NCBI GenBank assembly: GCA_000308255.3
Contig: HG326668.1
Location: 62,001 to 126,000, forward strand
Direction: 5' to 3'
From: Anaerococcus pacaensis 9403502
GTDB taxonomy: Bacteria; Bacillota; Clostridia; Tissierellales; Peptoniphilaceae
DNA length: 64,000 nt
Below, in pieces: positions 35,124 through 43,626 of this stretch (positions within the stretch are counted from its first letter, which is position 1; each line of letters begins with the position of its first letter). Both the position numbers and the translations under genes were made by a program. Below the pieces are notes generated by a model. The model worked only from the letters and a program-made list of their open reading frames with translations. It made no database searches and was not told the DNA's origin.

Positions 35124-35173
35124 TATCACATGATATATTCACTTAAAATCATAAGTGGTATGTGATATATTAC
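35124..35173. promoter_or_regulatory. Operator region in the dpaL leader (nested inverted repeats)
   Basis: The region starts with TATCACAT (35124-35131), which is the reverse complement of ATGTGATA (35160-35167). Inside lies CACTTA (35140-35145) with TAAGTG (35152-35157). The 12-mer GTGATATATTAC (35162-35173) overlaps the expected dpaL transcription start. The same core ATGTGATATA occurs at the GntR gene promoter (35247-35256), and the full 12-mer recurs upstream of the fused dehydrogenase. This is the layout of a repressor operator, presumably for the divergent GntR protein. Confidence 0.65.
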
Positions 35174-35177
35174 TACC

Positions 35178-35206
35178 ATTATAATTTGAAAGACAACGTT
35201 TGTCAA
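35178..35206 (-). promoter_or_regulatory. Consensus sigma-A promoter of the dpaL operon
   Basis: On the minus strand TTGACA (35206-35201), a 17-base spacer and TATAAT (35183-35178) match the housekeeping consensus at all twelve positions. The start point would fall near 35171, inside the putative operator. A perfect promoter with an overlapping operator indicates strong, repressible expression. Confidence 0.88.
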
Positions 35207-35246
35207 TAAGATTATTATGGTTATTGTGCTCATATTATCATTTAAA

Positions 35247-35258
35247 ATGTGATATAAT
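35247..35258 (+). promoter_or_regulatory. Promoter -10 and operator copy of the GntR gene
   Basis: ATGTGATATAAT contains a TATAAT -10 box (35253-35258) merged with the ATGTGATATA motif of the island. An upstream TATCA at 35236-35240 makes an inverted pair with TGATA. Binding of the regulator here would block its own transcription. No good -35 box was seen at the right distance. Confidence 0.5.
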
Positions 35259-35292
35259 ATATATGACGCTTATACAAGAAATGTGGTGTAAA

Positions 35293-35946
35293 ATGACTGA
35301 TAATAATTTTCAAATAAAAAGAACTTTTATAAAGGACGAGGCCTACCATATTTTAGAAAAAGAGATAATTAGTGGTAAGCTTAAGCCAAATACAAGGATA
35401 AATATAAATGAAATTAGCGAAAGACTAGGCATATCTAGAACTCCTGTTAGAGAAGCTATCTTAAGGCTTGAAAACGAAGGTCTTGTAATATCTAAGCCCA
35501 ACCAATGGACCATTGTTGCACCAATCGACCTATCCGATGTCGTCGATATCTATCCATTAATCTCCGTGCTAGAAGCCTACGCCCTAAGAGATGGATTTAA
35601 AAATGTTGATCAAGTATTTATTGATACTCTTACTGAAATCAATGAAGATATCAAAATATCTTTTGATAATCACGAATTGGTCCATCTGATAAGTCTAGAT
35701 AATGAATTCCATCGCATGATAATTAACCTATCTAGTAACAATGCAATTTTACCAATTATAACTGACCTTAAGAAAAGGCTAATTAGAATAGAAATGTATT
35801 ATTTTGAAAACTTAGAAAATAGGTTTTCCTCCTACGATGAACACAAGGAAATCATCAAATTCTTAAGAGAAGACAATCTGGATAAGGCCGAAGAAGCCTT
35901 AAAGGCAAATTGGATTAACACACTAAATTCAATAGATATTGAATGA
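35293..35946 (+). CDS. GntR/FadR-family transcription regulator of the purine island
   Basis: DNA-binding regulator of 217 residues. The winged helix-turn-helix is at about 12-75: DEAYHILEKEIISGKLKPN, NEISERLGISRTPVREAILRL and NEGLVISKPN. The C-terminal helical FCD ligand domain has Asp/His metal or ligand positions in LDNEFHRMI and YDEHKEIIKFL. The open frame extends to 35200, but the -10 box lies at 35253-35258, so the ATG at 35293 is the sensible start; its ribosome site is weak (GTGG). The gene is divergent from dpaL and shares 191 bases of control DNA with it. It likely senses a purine or pathway intermediate; the ligand is unknown. Confidence 0.85.
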   Translation: MTDNNFQIKRTFIKDEAYHILEKEIISGKLKPNTRININEISERLGISRTPVREAILRLENEGLVISKPNQWTIVAPIDLSDVVDIYPLISVLEAYALRDGFKNVDQVFIDTLTEINEDIKISFDNHELVHLISLDNEFHRMIINLSSNNAILPIITDLKKRLIRIEMYYFENLENRFSSYDEHKEIIKFLREDNLDKAEEALKANWINTLNSIDIE

Positions 35947-35947
35947 A

Positions 35948-35989
35948 AAAGGCTGGATAGCCAATAGTTTACTATTGCTTCCAGCCTTT
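35948..35989. terminator. Bidirectional terminator between the GntR gene and mog
   Basis: A 10-bp outer stem AAAGGCTGGA/TCCAGCCTTT plus an inner CAATAG/CTATTG stem lies between two convergent genes. It touches the mog stop codon on one side and follows the GntR stop by 2 bases on the other. Runs of A and T flank both sides. Confidence 0.82.
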
Positions 35990-36467
35990 AGTGTTTGTCG
36001 CGCCCGTTTATTGTATCTAGTCCGTGCTTTAAAAATGGGCTAATTATTTCAAAATTTTCCTTACAAGCCTTTGGAGATCCAGGGAAATTTATAATAAGAG
36101 ATTTTCCCCTAATACCCGCTGTGGCTCTAGATAGATAAGCCATAGGGGTAATCTTTGCACTTTCTACTCGCATAGCCTCTGATATACCTGGAACTCTCCT
36201 ATCAATGATAGCCTCAGTTGCTTCTGGAGTTATATCTCTAGGAGAAAATCCTGTGCCGCCAGTGGTTATAACAAGCGAAATTTTTTTATCAGCAAAACCT
36301 ACTAACTCTCGTTTTATTTTATCATAGTCATCTGCAATAATTTTGTAATCAATGACTTCCAATCCATATTCACTTAGCAAATCTTTTAATACAGGACCTG
36401 ACTTATCTTCATACAGCCCCTCACTTGCTCTATCGGATATGGTAAGTATTGCCGCAGTATAGCTCAT
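35988..36467 (-). CDS. mog: Molybdopterin adenylyltransferase, MogA/MoaB family
   Basis: A 159-residue MoCF-fold protein. It starts AAILTISDRASEGLYEDKSG, with the cofactor-binding ITTGGTGFSPRDITPEAT and the substrate loop INFPGSPKACKENFE. It activates molybdopterin by adenylation before metal insertion. It overlaps the MoeA-like gene by 4 bases and is the last gene of the mod/moa transcript on the minus strand. Confidence 0.92.
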   Translation of the reverse strand: MSYTAAILTISDRASEGLYEDKSGPVLKDLLSEYGLEVIDYKIIADDYDKIKRELVGFADKKISLVITTGGTGFSPRDITPEATEAIIDRRVPGISEAMRVESAKITPMAYLSRATAGIRGKSLIINFPGSPKACKENFEIISPFLKHGLDTINGRDKH

Positions 36468-37441
36468 AATAGGCCACCTTCTGCCATTTCTAAAAAATCT
36501 TCTTTTTTTAAATCAATGTCTGCTACTATCCTAGGTAGGAAATAGTCAAAGCTTGTAATAGGTGCATGGATAGTTGCTCCTGGGACTCCCATGAGATATC
36601 TCCTCTTATCCTTTGCAATTGTTAGCATATTGCCCGGCTGCATGGGAATACCTTGGATAATAAGCTCTGCGCCGGTTTTTTTAATTGCTGTTGGGGTTAG
36701 GTCATCAGGATCAACGCTCATTCCACCAGTAAATATTACTAAGTCTGCACCTCTTTCTTTAAATCGGCCATAAGCTTCTAATAGCATATCCAAATCATCT
36801 CTACAAATTATATAGTCTATGACATCTGCATCAAATTCAGCTAGTTTCTCACTTAAGACTGGTTTAAACCTATCTTCTATCCTTCCGTAATAAACTTCAT
36901 CCCCAGTTATGATGACTCCTACTTTGAGTTTTTTGTATGGTAAGACTTCAAAAAGCTTATCATTTTCTGATAATATTTCTTTGGCCTTATCTACTTTACT
37001 TCTATCAGTCCAAAGAGGTACTATCCTGATTCCAGCAAGATTATCCCCCACTTTAACCTTAGTATAAGATCTTTTAGTTACTACAGTATAGTCGCCTATT
37101 TCATTGAGAGATTTTAAAAGTGGTCTGTTTAGCACGAAAACTCCATCTATACTTGACTTCATAGAGATCTTACCCTCAGCAGGGCCAGTGATATTTATAT
37201 AGTCATTTTCTAGATAAGGAATGAGTTCTAATATCGCATCTTCCTCGTGGACTTCATTTGCTTCAAGCTCTCCTACATAGATATGGTCTTTACCAATATT
37301 TTTTAAATCTTCTATGTCATCTGCCTCCACGATATGGCCGCGTTTAAATCTCACTCCCTTAAAACCATCTGGCATAATGGCTGTAATATCGTGTAGGAGG
37401 GGCTGGCCTATGGCATCCTCCACTTTAATTTTCTCAATCAT
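36464..37441 (-). CDS. MoeA-like molybdopterin-binding protein, short form
   Basis: A 325-residue protein with a C-terminal MoCF domain: VGVIITGDEVYYGRI, IFTGGMSVDPDDLTPTAI and LMGVPGATIHAP. The N-terminal part is shorter than in true MoeA (about 400 residues) and does not show the usual MoeA domain I-II motifs; it begins IKVEDAIGQPLLHDI. Related proteins are found beside molybdenum hydroxylases and may insert molybdate or a modified metal centre into the cofactor. It overlaps mog by 4 and the MOSC gene by 8 bases. Function is inferred from fold and place. Confidence 0.82.
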   Translation of the reverse strand: MIEKIKVEDAIGQPLLHDITAIMPDGFKGVRFKRGHIVEADDIEDLKNIGKDHIYVGELEANEVHEEDAILELIPYLENDYINITGPAEGKISMKSSIDGVFVLNRPLLKSLNEIGDYTVVTKRSYTKVKVGDNLAGIRIVPLWTDRSKVDKAKEILSENDKLFEVLPYKKLKVGVIITGDEVYYGRIEDRFKPVLSEKLAEFDADVIDYIICRDDLDMLLEAYGRFKERGADLVIFTGGMSVDPDDLTPTAIKKTGAELIIQGIPMQPGNMLTIAKDKRRYLMGVPGATIHAPITSFDYFLPRIVADIDLKKEDFLEMAEGGLL

Positions 37442-37886
37442 TTGCTATCACCCTTATTGGATCTCCAGGGAAAATTTCTCCCTCTTTTTTTACAATAGCA
37501 AATATCCCCTCAGTAGGCATGATACATTCACCAGTTATAGTTCTAATTTCACAGCCCTTGTGACATTCTTTGCCAATTTGGGTGACCTCTAGTTCCGTTT
37601 CACCCACAGTAATAAGAGTTCCTACTGGAAGGGTGTGAAGGCTTATCCCTTCAGTCATGATATTCTCAGCAAAATCTCCTGGTTTTAGGCTAGGGATTTT
37701 TTCTTTCATTTTATTTAATGACTCTATGGCAAGTAGGCTTATCTGCCTATGCCAATTACCAGCATGGGCATCGCCTACTATGCCGTGGTCGATTTTAACA
37801 TCTATTTTATCAACAGGGGTTTTGATTGTACCTTTTTTTGTACTAATATTTACAGATACCACTTTAGGATCTTTCGTATGTTCCAC
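37434..37886 (-). CDS. MOSC-domain protein
   Basis: A 150-residue single-domain MOSC protein. Conserved parts are [32 protein letters not shown] and [10 protein letters not shown], whose Cys pair holds the conserved MOSC cysteine. MOSC domains bind sulfurated molybdenum cofactor and carry sulfur to the Mo centre. This matches the need of xanthine dehydrogenase-type enzymes for a sulfido (or selenido) ligand. It overlaps moaC by 23 bases and the MoeA-like gene by 8, so it is tightly coupled to cofactor synthesis. Confidence 0.9.
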   Translation of the reverse strand: MEHTKDPKVVSVNISTKKGTIKTPVDKIDVKIDHGIVGDAHAGNWHRQISLLAIESLNKMKEKIPSLKPGDFAENIMTEGISLHTLPVGTLITVGETELEVTQIGKECHKGCEIRTITGECIMPTEGIFAIVKKEGEIFPGDPIRVIAND

Positions 37887-38340
37887 TTTTTCCTCCTGTC
37901 TTTTTTTCTAATTTGATGTCAGTAATCTCTATATCTTTTTGAACTGCCTTGGCCATATCATATATGGTAAGGGCTGTAACTGTGACAGCAGTTAGTGCCT
38001 CCATCTCGACTCCAGTCTTTGCATTAATCTTCACTTGGCCAAGGATTTTAATAGTATAATCTTCATCATTTAATTCAAAATCAATATTTATTCCAGTAAT
38101 ATTTATAGGATGACACATAGGTATGAGATTTGAAGTATTTTTAGCTGCCATAATGCCTGCTACCTTTGCTACTGTGAGCACATCACCCTTTTTTATACCA
38201 TTGGTTTTGATTAGATTGTAGGTGTTTTCATTTAAGATGACCTTGGCACTTGCAATTGCTAGTCTATCGCTAGTTTCCTTTTCGGATACGTCGACCATTT
38301 TTGCATTGCCATTCTCATCAATGTGACTTAGTTTGTCCAT
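37864..38340 (-). CDS. moaC: Cyclic pyranopterin monophosphate synthase MoaC
   Basis: A 158-residue enzyme completing the first step of molybdenum cofactor synthesis from the MoaA product. Family motifs are [27 protein letters not shown] (with the catalytic His region) and [20 protein letters not shown], ending KKTGGKSG. It lies 2 bases after moaA. MPT synthase genes (moaD/moaE) are not in the window. Confidence 0.95.
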   Translation of the reverse strand: MDKLSHIDENGNAKMVDVSEKETSDRLAIASAKVILNENTYNLIKTNGIKKGDVLTVAKVAGIMAAKNTSNLIPMCHPINITGINIDFELNDEDYTIKILGQVKINAKTGVEMEALTAVTVTALTIYDMAKAVQKDIEITDIKLEKKTGGKSGTYERS

Positions 38341-38342
38341 AG

Positions 38343-39275
38343 TTAGCCTCCTATCTTGTTCATATTTCTAAGGCTATGAGATTTCTCTTCGTTTAAATTA
38401 TGAGCTCTTGGCTTATTAAATATAGCACTTGTTATTACTTCATCTTTTTCTTCATAACTTAGGCCCTTTAGATTAATCTCATCTTTGCTGTGTAGGCATG
38501 GTTTTAATTTACCATCTGCAGTTAGCCTCATCCTATTACAGGTGCTACAAAACTTGCATGACATAGGGGAAATGAGGCCGATTTTTCCCTTATGGCCTGG
38601 AATTTGATATAGCCTTGCCACCCCATCTGAAGATACTTCTTCCAGTCTATAATCTTTTATTAAACTTTCGGTTGATACAAAGGACTTCTGATCCCAATCC
38701 GCAGCTATACCGATTGGCATAAGTTCTATAAATCTAACCTCGATGTCATTATCTTTAGTAAGATTAATAAAATCTTCTATCTCGCTATCATTAAATCCAC
38801 CGATTACTACAACATTTATTTTCACTATAAAGCCCATCTCAATTGCCTTGTTTATAGCATTTATAGTAGAATCTATTTCTCCCCTTCGAGTAATCTCAGT
38901 AAATTTATCCCTATTCATAGTATCTAGGCTAAAATTAATACGTTTAAGTCCCGCCTTTTTTAGGGTGTCAATTTTTGGCAGCAAAAGAGAGCCATTGGTT
39001 GTAATCCCTATATCATCAATTCCCTCTATGGCGTTTATCCTTGCTATTAATTTTTCAATATCAGGGCGAACTAAAGGCTCACCACCTGTTATTCTAACCT
39101 TATTTATCCCCTTAGCTGCAAATATTTCTGTAATCTCTACTATTTCATCAAAGGATAAGATATCATTTAGGAAGTTATCCTCATCTTCTGTCATACAGTA
39201 CTTGCACCTAAAGTTACACTTATCTGTCACAGAAATTCTCAAATAAGTAATTTCTCTGCCAAATTGATCCTTCAT
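38343..39275 (-). CDS. moaA: GTP 3',8-cyclase MoaA
   Basis: Radical SAM enzyme of 310 residues. The SAM cluster Cys are 20, 24 and 27 in CNFRCKYCM. The second cluster uses Cys 243, 246 and 260 near the C-terminus. The SAM-binding GGEP is at 64-67, and the C-terminal Gly-Gly tail (309-310) needed for activity is present. It converts GTP to the cyclic intermediate used by MoaC. The gene follows modC by 11 bases in the same transcript. Confidence 0.96.
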   Translation of the reverse strand: MKDQFGREITYLRISVTDKCNFRCKYCMTEDEDNFLNDILSFDEIVEITEIFAAKGINKVRITGGEPLVRPDIEKLIARINAIEGIDDIGITTNGSLLLPKIDTLKKAGLKRINFSLDTMNRDKFTEITRRGEIDSTINAINKAIEMGFIVKINVVVIGGFNDSEIEDFINLTKDNDIEVRFIELMPIGIAADWDQKSFVSTESLIKDYRLEEVSSDGVARLYQIPGHKGKIGLISPMSCKFCSTCNRMRLTADGKLKPCLHSKDEINLKGLSYEEKDEVITSAIFNKPRAHNLNEEKSHSLRNMNKIGG

Positions 39276-39286
39276 TAAATCACCAT

Positions 39287-40312
39287 CTATCTATCAAAAA
39301 ATATCAGCTTGTCCTCGCTAATATTAAAATATATTCTATCTTTATCTAAGGTATTCCACTTATTTTTGTCAATGTTTATTCTAATATCATTATACAATAT
39401 AGAATCGCCTTTGACTATTATAATAAATTTATCAATGTCTTCAATGATACCATAGTCTTCTATCAAATACGAATTGTCATATCTTTGTTCATCCCTTATT
39501 ACTATATCATCAGCACTTATGCCTACATACGCTGGTGATATATCACATGTAATATTTAAATCTATTCCCCAGTCTAAGGCTTTTAAACAATTATTTGTAC
39601 ATTCGACTTTAGAAAAATTCTCTATGCCTATAAGTTTTGCACTTGCAAGGGATTCAGGTTTGCTAAAATATTCATCCTTGCTTACTTTCCCACTTGATTT
39701 TCCCTTATCGATAGTCACTATACTATCTGAGAACCTATAGGCTTCATTTTTATTATGGGTTACTATTATAGCTTCTGAGATGTATTTATCAATGACTTCT
39801 TTGACTTCTTTTTCAATTTTTATCTTAAGATATGTGTCAAGGGCTGCGAAGGGCTCATCTAAGAGTAAGATTTCCGGCTGATTTACAAGTATTCTAGCTA
39901 TCGCCACTCTCTGCCTTTCCCCACCAGAAATCACACTTGGGTACTTATTTTTGATATGAGAAATGTGCATCTCTTCTAAAATTCTATCAATCATTTCAAT
40001 AGAATTATCCCTAAGGCCAACTTTAACGTTCTCATAAACAGTGAAGTTGGGGAAAAGAGCGTAGTCTTGGAAAAGATAACCTACCCTACGATCTTTTACT
40101 GGGAGATTAATATTATTATCCGAATCGAAGAGCACCCTATCATTTAAAATAATTTTTCCTGAATCTGGGGTGATGATGCCAGCTATTGATTTAAGGGTTA
40201 GGGTCTTGCCCATGCCGGACTGGCCTAGTAGGCCAAGGGTTTCGTGGTCGACCTTAAAGTCTACATCTAGGTTAAAGCCCTTAAATTCCTTTTTTATTTG
40301 GCAAATTAACAT
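39287..40312 (-). CDS. modC: Molybdate ABC transporter ATPase ModC
   Basis: ATPase of 341 residues. Walker A is GQSGMGKT, the signature VISGGERQRVAIAR, Walker B ILLLDEPFAALD and the switch IVTHNKNEAYR. The part after about residue 225 is a C-terminal domain with weak similarity to the molybdate-binding TOBE domain of ModC. The gene overlaps modB by 32 bases. It energises molybdate uptake for the cofactor made by the downstream genes. Confidence 0.92.
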   Translation of the reverse strand: MLICQIKKEFKGFNLDVDFKVDHETLGLLGQSGMGKTLTLKSIAGIITPDSGKIILNDRVLFDSDNNINLPVKDRRVGYLFQDYALFPNFTVYENVKVGLRDNSIEMIDRILEEMHISHIKNKYPSVISGGERQRVAIARILVNQPEILLLDEPFAALDTYLKIKIEKEVKEVIDKYISEAIIVTHNKNEAYRFSDSIVTIDKGKSSGKVSKDEYFSKPESLASAKLIGIENFSKVECTNNCLKALDWGIDLNITCDISPAYVGISADDIVIRDEQRYDNSYLIEDYGIIEDIDKFIIIVKGDSILYNDIRINIDKNKWNTLDKDRIYFNISEDKLIFFDR

Positions 40313-40967
40313 AAGCCCCCTCCCTGTGTTCGATTATATTTATGGCAAGTAAGACCACAAAGGATATTAACACATTAATCACCACCCATTTATAGGCCAA
40401 AGCATCCTCACCTATGCGCCACATCTGGTAGACTGTAGTAGAAATGGTGGCAGTTTTGCCTGGAGTATAGCCTGCTACCATGGATGTAGCTCCGTATTCA
40501 CCGAGAGCTCTTGCAAAACTTAATATAACCCCAGCTAGGATCTCTTTTTTACAAACTGGCATGATGATTCTCCAAAATATCCACGAATCACTTTTTCCAA
40601 GTGTTTGTGCGGCGTATTTTAGGTTATAATCAAACGCTTCAAAAGCCCCTCTGGCAGTCCTATACATCAGCGGAAATGTAACTATAACTGTTGCAAAAAT
40701 TGACGAATACCATTTCATAATAAGCGATATATTGTGGCTGGCTAAAAATTGCCCGAGGGCACTATTGACCCCCAGAGACTTTAATACAAAGAAACCAACA
40801 ACCGTTGGCGGGAGCACTAGTGGCAGAGTTAATAGCACATCTAAGACTCCCTTGGTTATTGGTTTCATTTTTTTTATTTCATAGGCTAAAAATATACCGA
40901 TAAAGAAAGTGATAACAGTTGATATCAGTGCAATCCTTATCGAATTAAAAAGTGGGAACAAATCCAT
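40281..40967 (-). CDS. modB: Molybdate ABC transporter permease ModB
   Basis: Inner-membrane permease of 228 residues with five to six helices. It has the family segments LTLPLVLPPTVVGFFVL and the EAA loop KYAAQTLGKSDSWIFWRIIMP, then SFARALGEYGATSMVAGY. Its start codon overlaps the modA stop by one base, and its end overlaps modC by 32 bases. Confidence 0.94.
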   Translation of the reverse strand: MDLFPLFNSIRIALISTVITFFIGIFLAYEIKKMKPITKGVLDVLLTLPLVLPPTVVGFFVLKSLGVNSALGQFLASHNISLIMKWYSSIFATVIVTFPLMYRTARGAFEAFDYNLKYAAQTLGKSDSWIFWRIIMPVCKKEILAGVILSFARALGEYGATSMVAGYTPGKTATISTTVYQMWRIGEDALAYKWVVINVLISFVVLLAINIIEHREGAYVNLPNKKGI

Positions 40968-41746
40968 TATTTAACTACCTTAAAACCATATTTTTCAAAT
41001 ACCTTGCTAGCTTCATCTGTTTTTAAATAGTCGTAGAAAGCTTTTACCTCGTCCTTATTTTCACTATCTTTTACAATTCCCATTGGATATAAAATTCTGT
41101 TCTCAAACATAGATGGATCAGCCCTATCAACTACCTTAAGGCCAGCAGTATTTGCGTCTGTAGCATAGATAATACCACACTCAACTGCACCCTCATTGAT
41201 CCAAGACGAGACTTCTTTTACGTTTGAAGCAAAGGTAGCCTTAGCCTTAATTTCATCCCAAACACCCATTTTAGTAAGAAGTTCTTCTGAATATTGGCCA
41301 ACAGGTACATCAGCATTACCGAGGGCAATTGTAGATACCTTTTCAGTATTTAAGTCATCAAAGCTATTTATATCAAGAGTGCTATCTTTACGAGTAGCAA
41401 GAACCACTTCATTTTCTAATAAGTCTACATGGTTACTAACATCGATCTTATCTCCCAATTCGTCCATTTGCTTTTTAGCTGCTGAAATGAATATATCAGA
41501 AGGAGCACCCTCTTCGATTTGGGTTTTTAGTGTCCCTGATGAATCAAAATTGAAAGTTAATTTGGCATTTTTATACTGGTCAGCTATTTCATTTAATGCT
41601 TCTGTCATAGAGGCTGCTGCGAAAATTATCACTTCTTTTTCATAGGTACTTTGATCTGTATTACTTGGAGCATTGTTATCCACCCCACAGGATGAAATTG
41701 ATAAAGCCATTAGGCCTAGGATAATTACTAGTAATGGTTTTCTCAT
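40967..41746 (-). CDS. modA: Molybdate-binding lipoprotein ModA
   Basis: Lipoprotein of 259 residues. The signal ends SISSC with lipidated Cys20. The binding domain starts IIFAAASMTEALNEIA and includes FNFDSSGTLKTQIEEGAPSD and VPVGQYSEELL, which contribute the oxyanion ligands. The ATG at 41746 has a GGAGG site 5-6 bases upstream, so the longer open frame is not used. A TATAAT box lies upstream at 41780-41775. It starts the modABC-moaA-moaC-MOSC-moeA-like-mog transcript. Confidence 0.93.
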   Translation of the reverse strand: MRKPLLVIILGLMALSISSCGVDNNAPSNTDQSTYEKEVIIFAAASMTEALNEIADQYKNAKLTFNFDSSGTLKTQIEEGAPSDIFISAAKKQMDELGDKIDVSNHVDLLENEVVLATRKDSTLDINSFDDLNTEKVSTIALGNADVPVGQYSEELLTKMGVWDEIKAKATFASNVKEVSSWINEGAVECGIIYATDANTAGLKVVDRADPSMFENRILYPMGIVKDSENKDEVKAFYDYLKTDEASKVFEKYGFKVVK

Positions 41747-41835
41747 AATAACCTCCGGATATAAACTATTAATTATTATACCATCTTTCATATTAATAGA
41801 ATATAAAGTATGATAGATTTATTAAGGAGAAAAAA

Positions 41836-42849
41836 ATGAAAAACATTGTTATACCAGAAGGATACCAATCCGACCCAGACTTATACACCACACAATTACT
41901 CATAAAAGAAATCAAAGATTATTTTCAAATAAATCTTGCCAACAACTTAAATTTAAAGAGAGTATCTGCCCCACTTTTTGTATCAGTGGAATCAGGGCTT
42001 AACGACAACTTAAATGGTTTTGAAGGTCCTGTAATATTTGATGTACCAAATGCAGACAGGGCTGAGCTTGAAATCGTCCATTCGCTTGCCAAATGGAAGC
42101 GCTACGCTTTAAAGAAATACAATTTCAAAGCCCACGAGGGCCTATATACGGACATGAACGCTATCAGACGCTGTGAAGAACCAGATAATACCCACTCATT
42201 TTACGTCGATCAATGGGACTGGGAATTAATCATGGATGAGGCCGACCGCGATGAAGTTTATCTAAAAAGAGTGGTAGAAGTAATTTATAGAACTCTCAAA
42301 TCGCTTGATGAATATCTCTGCACCCTTGTGCCAGAGCGCCACAAGCTATTGCGTGATCATATAACCTTTATCACTAGCCAAGAGCTCCTAGATAAGTACC
42401 CAGATGTCAAAGACAGCACCGAACGCGAAAGACTAGCTGCAAAAGAATACGGGGCAATATTTCTCATGCAAATAGGCGGTAAGCTTTCAAATGGAGAAAA
42501 GCACGACAACAGGGCCCCAGACTACGACGACTGGCTATTAAATGGCGATATCATAGTCTATAACCCAATCCTAGATGACCAGCTAGAATTATCTTCTATG
42601 GGCATTCGCGTAAATCCTCATAGACTAAACGAGCAATTAAAACTTACTGGCAACCTTGATAGACTAAAATACGACTACCACAAGATGCTACTAGATGGCA
42701 AGCTCCCACAAACTGTTGGTGGTGGTATAGGCCAATCAAGGCTATGTATGTTCTTTTTACAAAAGGCTCACATTGGCGAAGTTCAAGTATCATATTGGCC
42801 AGATGATATGAGACGAGCACTTGAAAATAAAGGTATATCACTTTTATAA
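41836..42849 (+). CDS. asnA: Aspartate-ammonia ligase AsnA
   Basis: Ammonia-dependent asparagine synthetase of 337 residues, the usual length (about 330). Class II aminoacyl-tRNA-synthetase-like motifs are visible: NLKRVSAPLFV, DVPNADRAELEIVHSLAKW, LYTDMNAIRRCEE, YVDQWDWE, and near the end VGGGIGQSRLCMFFL. It makes asparagine from aspartate, ammonia and ATP, and could use ammonia released by purine breakdown. A ribosome site AAGGAG precedes the ATG. It stands alone on the plus strand between two minus-strand transcripts and ends in a terminator at 42856-42890. Confidence 0.96.
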   Translation: MKNIVIPEGYQSDPDLYTTQLLIKEIKDYFQINLANNLNLKRVSAPLFVSVESGLNDNLNGFEGPVIFDVPNADRAELEIVHSLAKWKRYALKKYNFKAHEGLYTDMNAIRRCEEPDNTHSFYVDQWDWELIMDEADRDEVYLKRVVEVIYRTLKSLDEYLCTLVPERHKLLRDHITFITSQELLDKYPDVKDSTERERLAAKEYGAIFLMQIGGKLSNGEKHDNRAPDYDDWLLNGDIIVYNPILDDQLELSSMGIRVNPHRLNEQLKLTGNLDRLKYDYHKMLLDGKLPQTVGGGIGQSRLCMFFLQKAHIGEVQVSYWPDDMRRALENKGISLL

Positions 42850-42855
42850 AACATC

Positions 42856-42890
42856 ACCCCTTAGAGGATAACCTATAAGGGGTAATTTTT
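42856..42890. terminator. Terminator between asnA and the thiamine-precursor ATPase
   Basis: A 12-bp stem with one mismatch, ACCCCTTAGAGG/CCTATAAGGGGT, loop ATAA, is followed on the plus strand by AATTTTT. It lies between convergent genes, and probably serves both. Confidence 0.82.
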
Positions 42891-43626
42891 ATGAGTTTTC
42901 AAGTTTTTTAGCTATGTCCCTTTTGTATGCTAAAAATTCATCAGATAACTTGAAATCTTCATTTCTATTTTTTTCTTTAATAACTACATCATCGTGGAGC
43001 TTGCCATCAGTCTTTAATATCAATACCCTGTCTGACAGATATATGGCCTCATCTATATCATGCGATATAAAAATGCCTGTCATCTCGTATTTTTTTATAA
43101 TATCTAAAAACCAATCATGGAGCTTATCTTTGGTAAGCTTATCTAGGGCAGAAAATGGCTCATCGAGGAGGATTAGTGGTTCCTTGTTAAGATAGGTACG
43201 TAGGAGAGCGACTCTTTGTCTCATCCCACCTGATAGTTCTCTAGGAAACCTATCTTCTTGTCCAGCTAGACCAAACTCTTCAAAGTAAGAGCTAGCCACT
43301 TCTCTAGCTTCTTTCTTATCCATCCCCTTGACCCTTAGAGCAAGGCCTGCATTATCTACTACTTTCATATGGTCAAACAAGAGGTCTTTTTGTAGCATGT
43401 ATGATACATGCCCTGTTTCTCCCGTGGTGTTTTCACCATTTATATATACCTCTCCGCTATTTGGCATGAGGTTACCGGAGATGATATTAAATATAGTTGA
43501 TTTACCAGTACCACTTACCCCTAATAGACCAACAATTTCGCCCTTCTTGACCTCAAAAGATATGCCATTAAGCACATCTTTATCGCCAAATGACTTGTAT
43601 ATATCAGTTAATTTTAATACATTCAT
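42889..43626 (-). CDS. ABC transporter ATPase for thiamine precursor (ThiZ-like)
   Basis: ATPase of 245 residues. Walker A is GVSGTGKST, the signature RELSGGMRQRVALLR, Walker B ILLDEPFSALD and the switch FISHDIDEAI. The sequence fits the nitrate/sulfonate/taurine-type group to which ThiZ belongs. It is the last gene of the TPP-riboswitch operon, overlapping the binding protein gene by 4 bases. Confidence 0.85.
   Translation of the reverse strand: MNVLKLTDIYKSFGDKDVLNGISFEVKKGEIVGLLGVSGTGKSTIFNIISGNLMPNSGEVYINGENTTGETGHVSYMLQKDLLFDHMKVVDNAGLALRVKGMDKKEAREVASSYFEEFGLAGQEDRFPRELSGGMRQRVALLRTYLNKEPLILLDEPFSALDKLTKDKLHDWFLDIIKKYEMTGIFISHDIDEAIYLSDRVLILKTDGKLHDDVVIKEKNRNEDFKLSDEFLAYKRDIAKKLENS

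Noticed and set aside
35200-35292. N-terminal extension of the GntR regulator
   Set aside because: The -10 box of its promoter lies inside this stretch, so it cannot be translated from that transcript.
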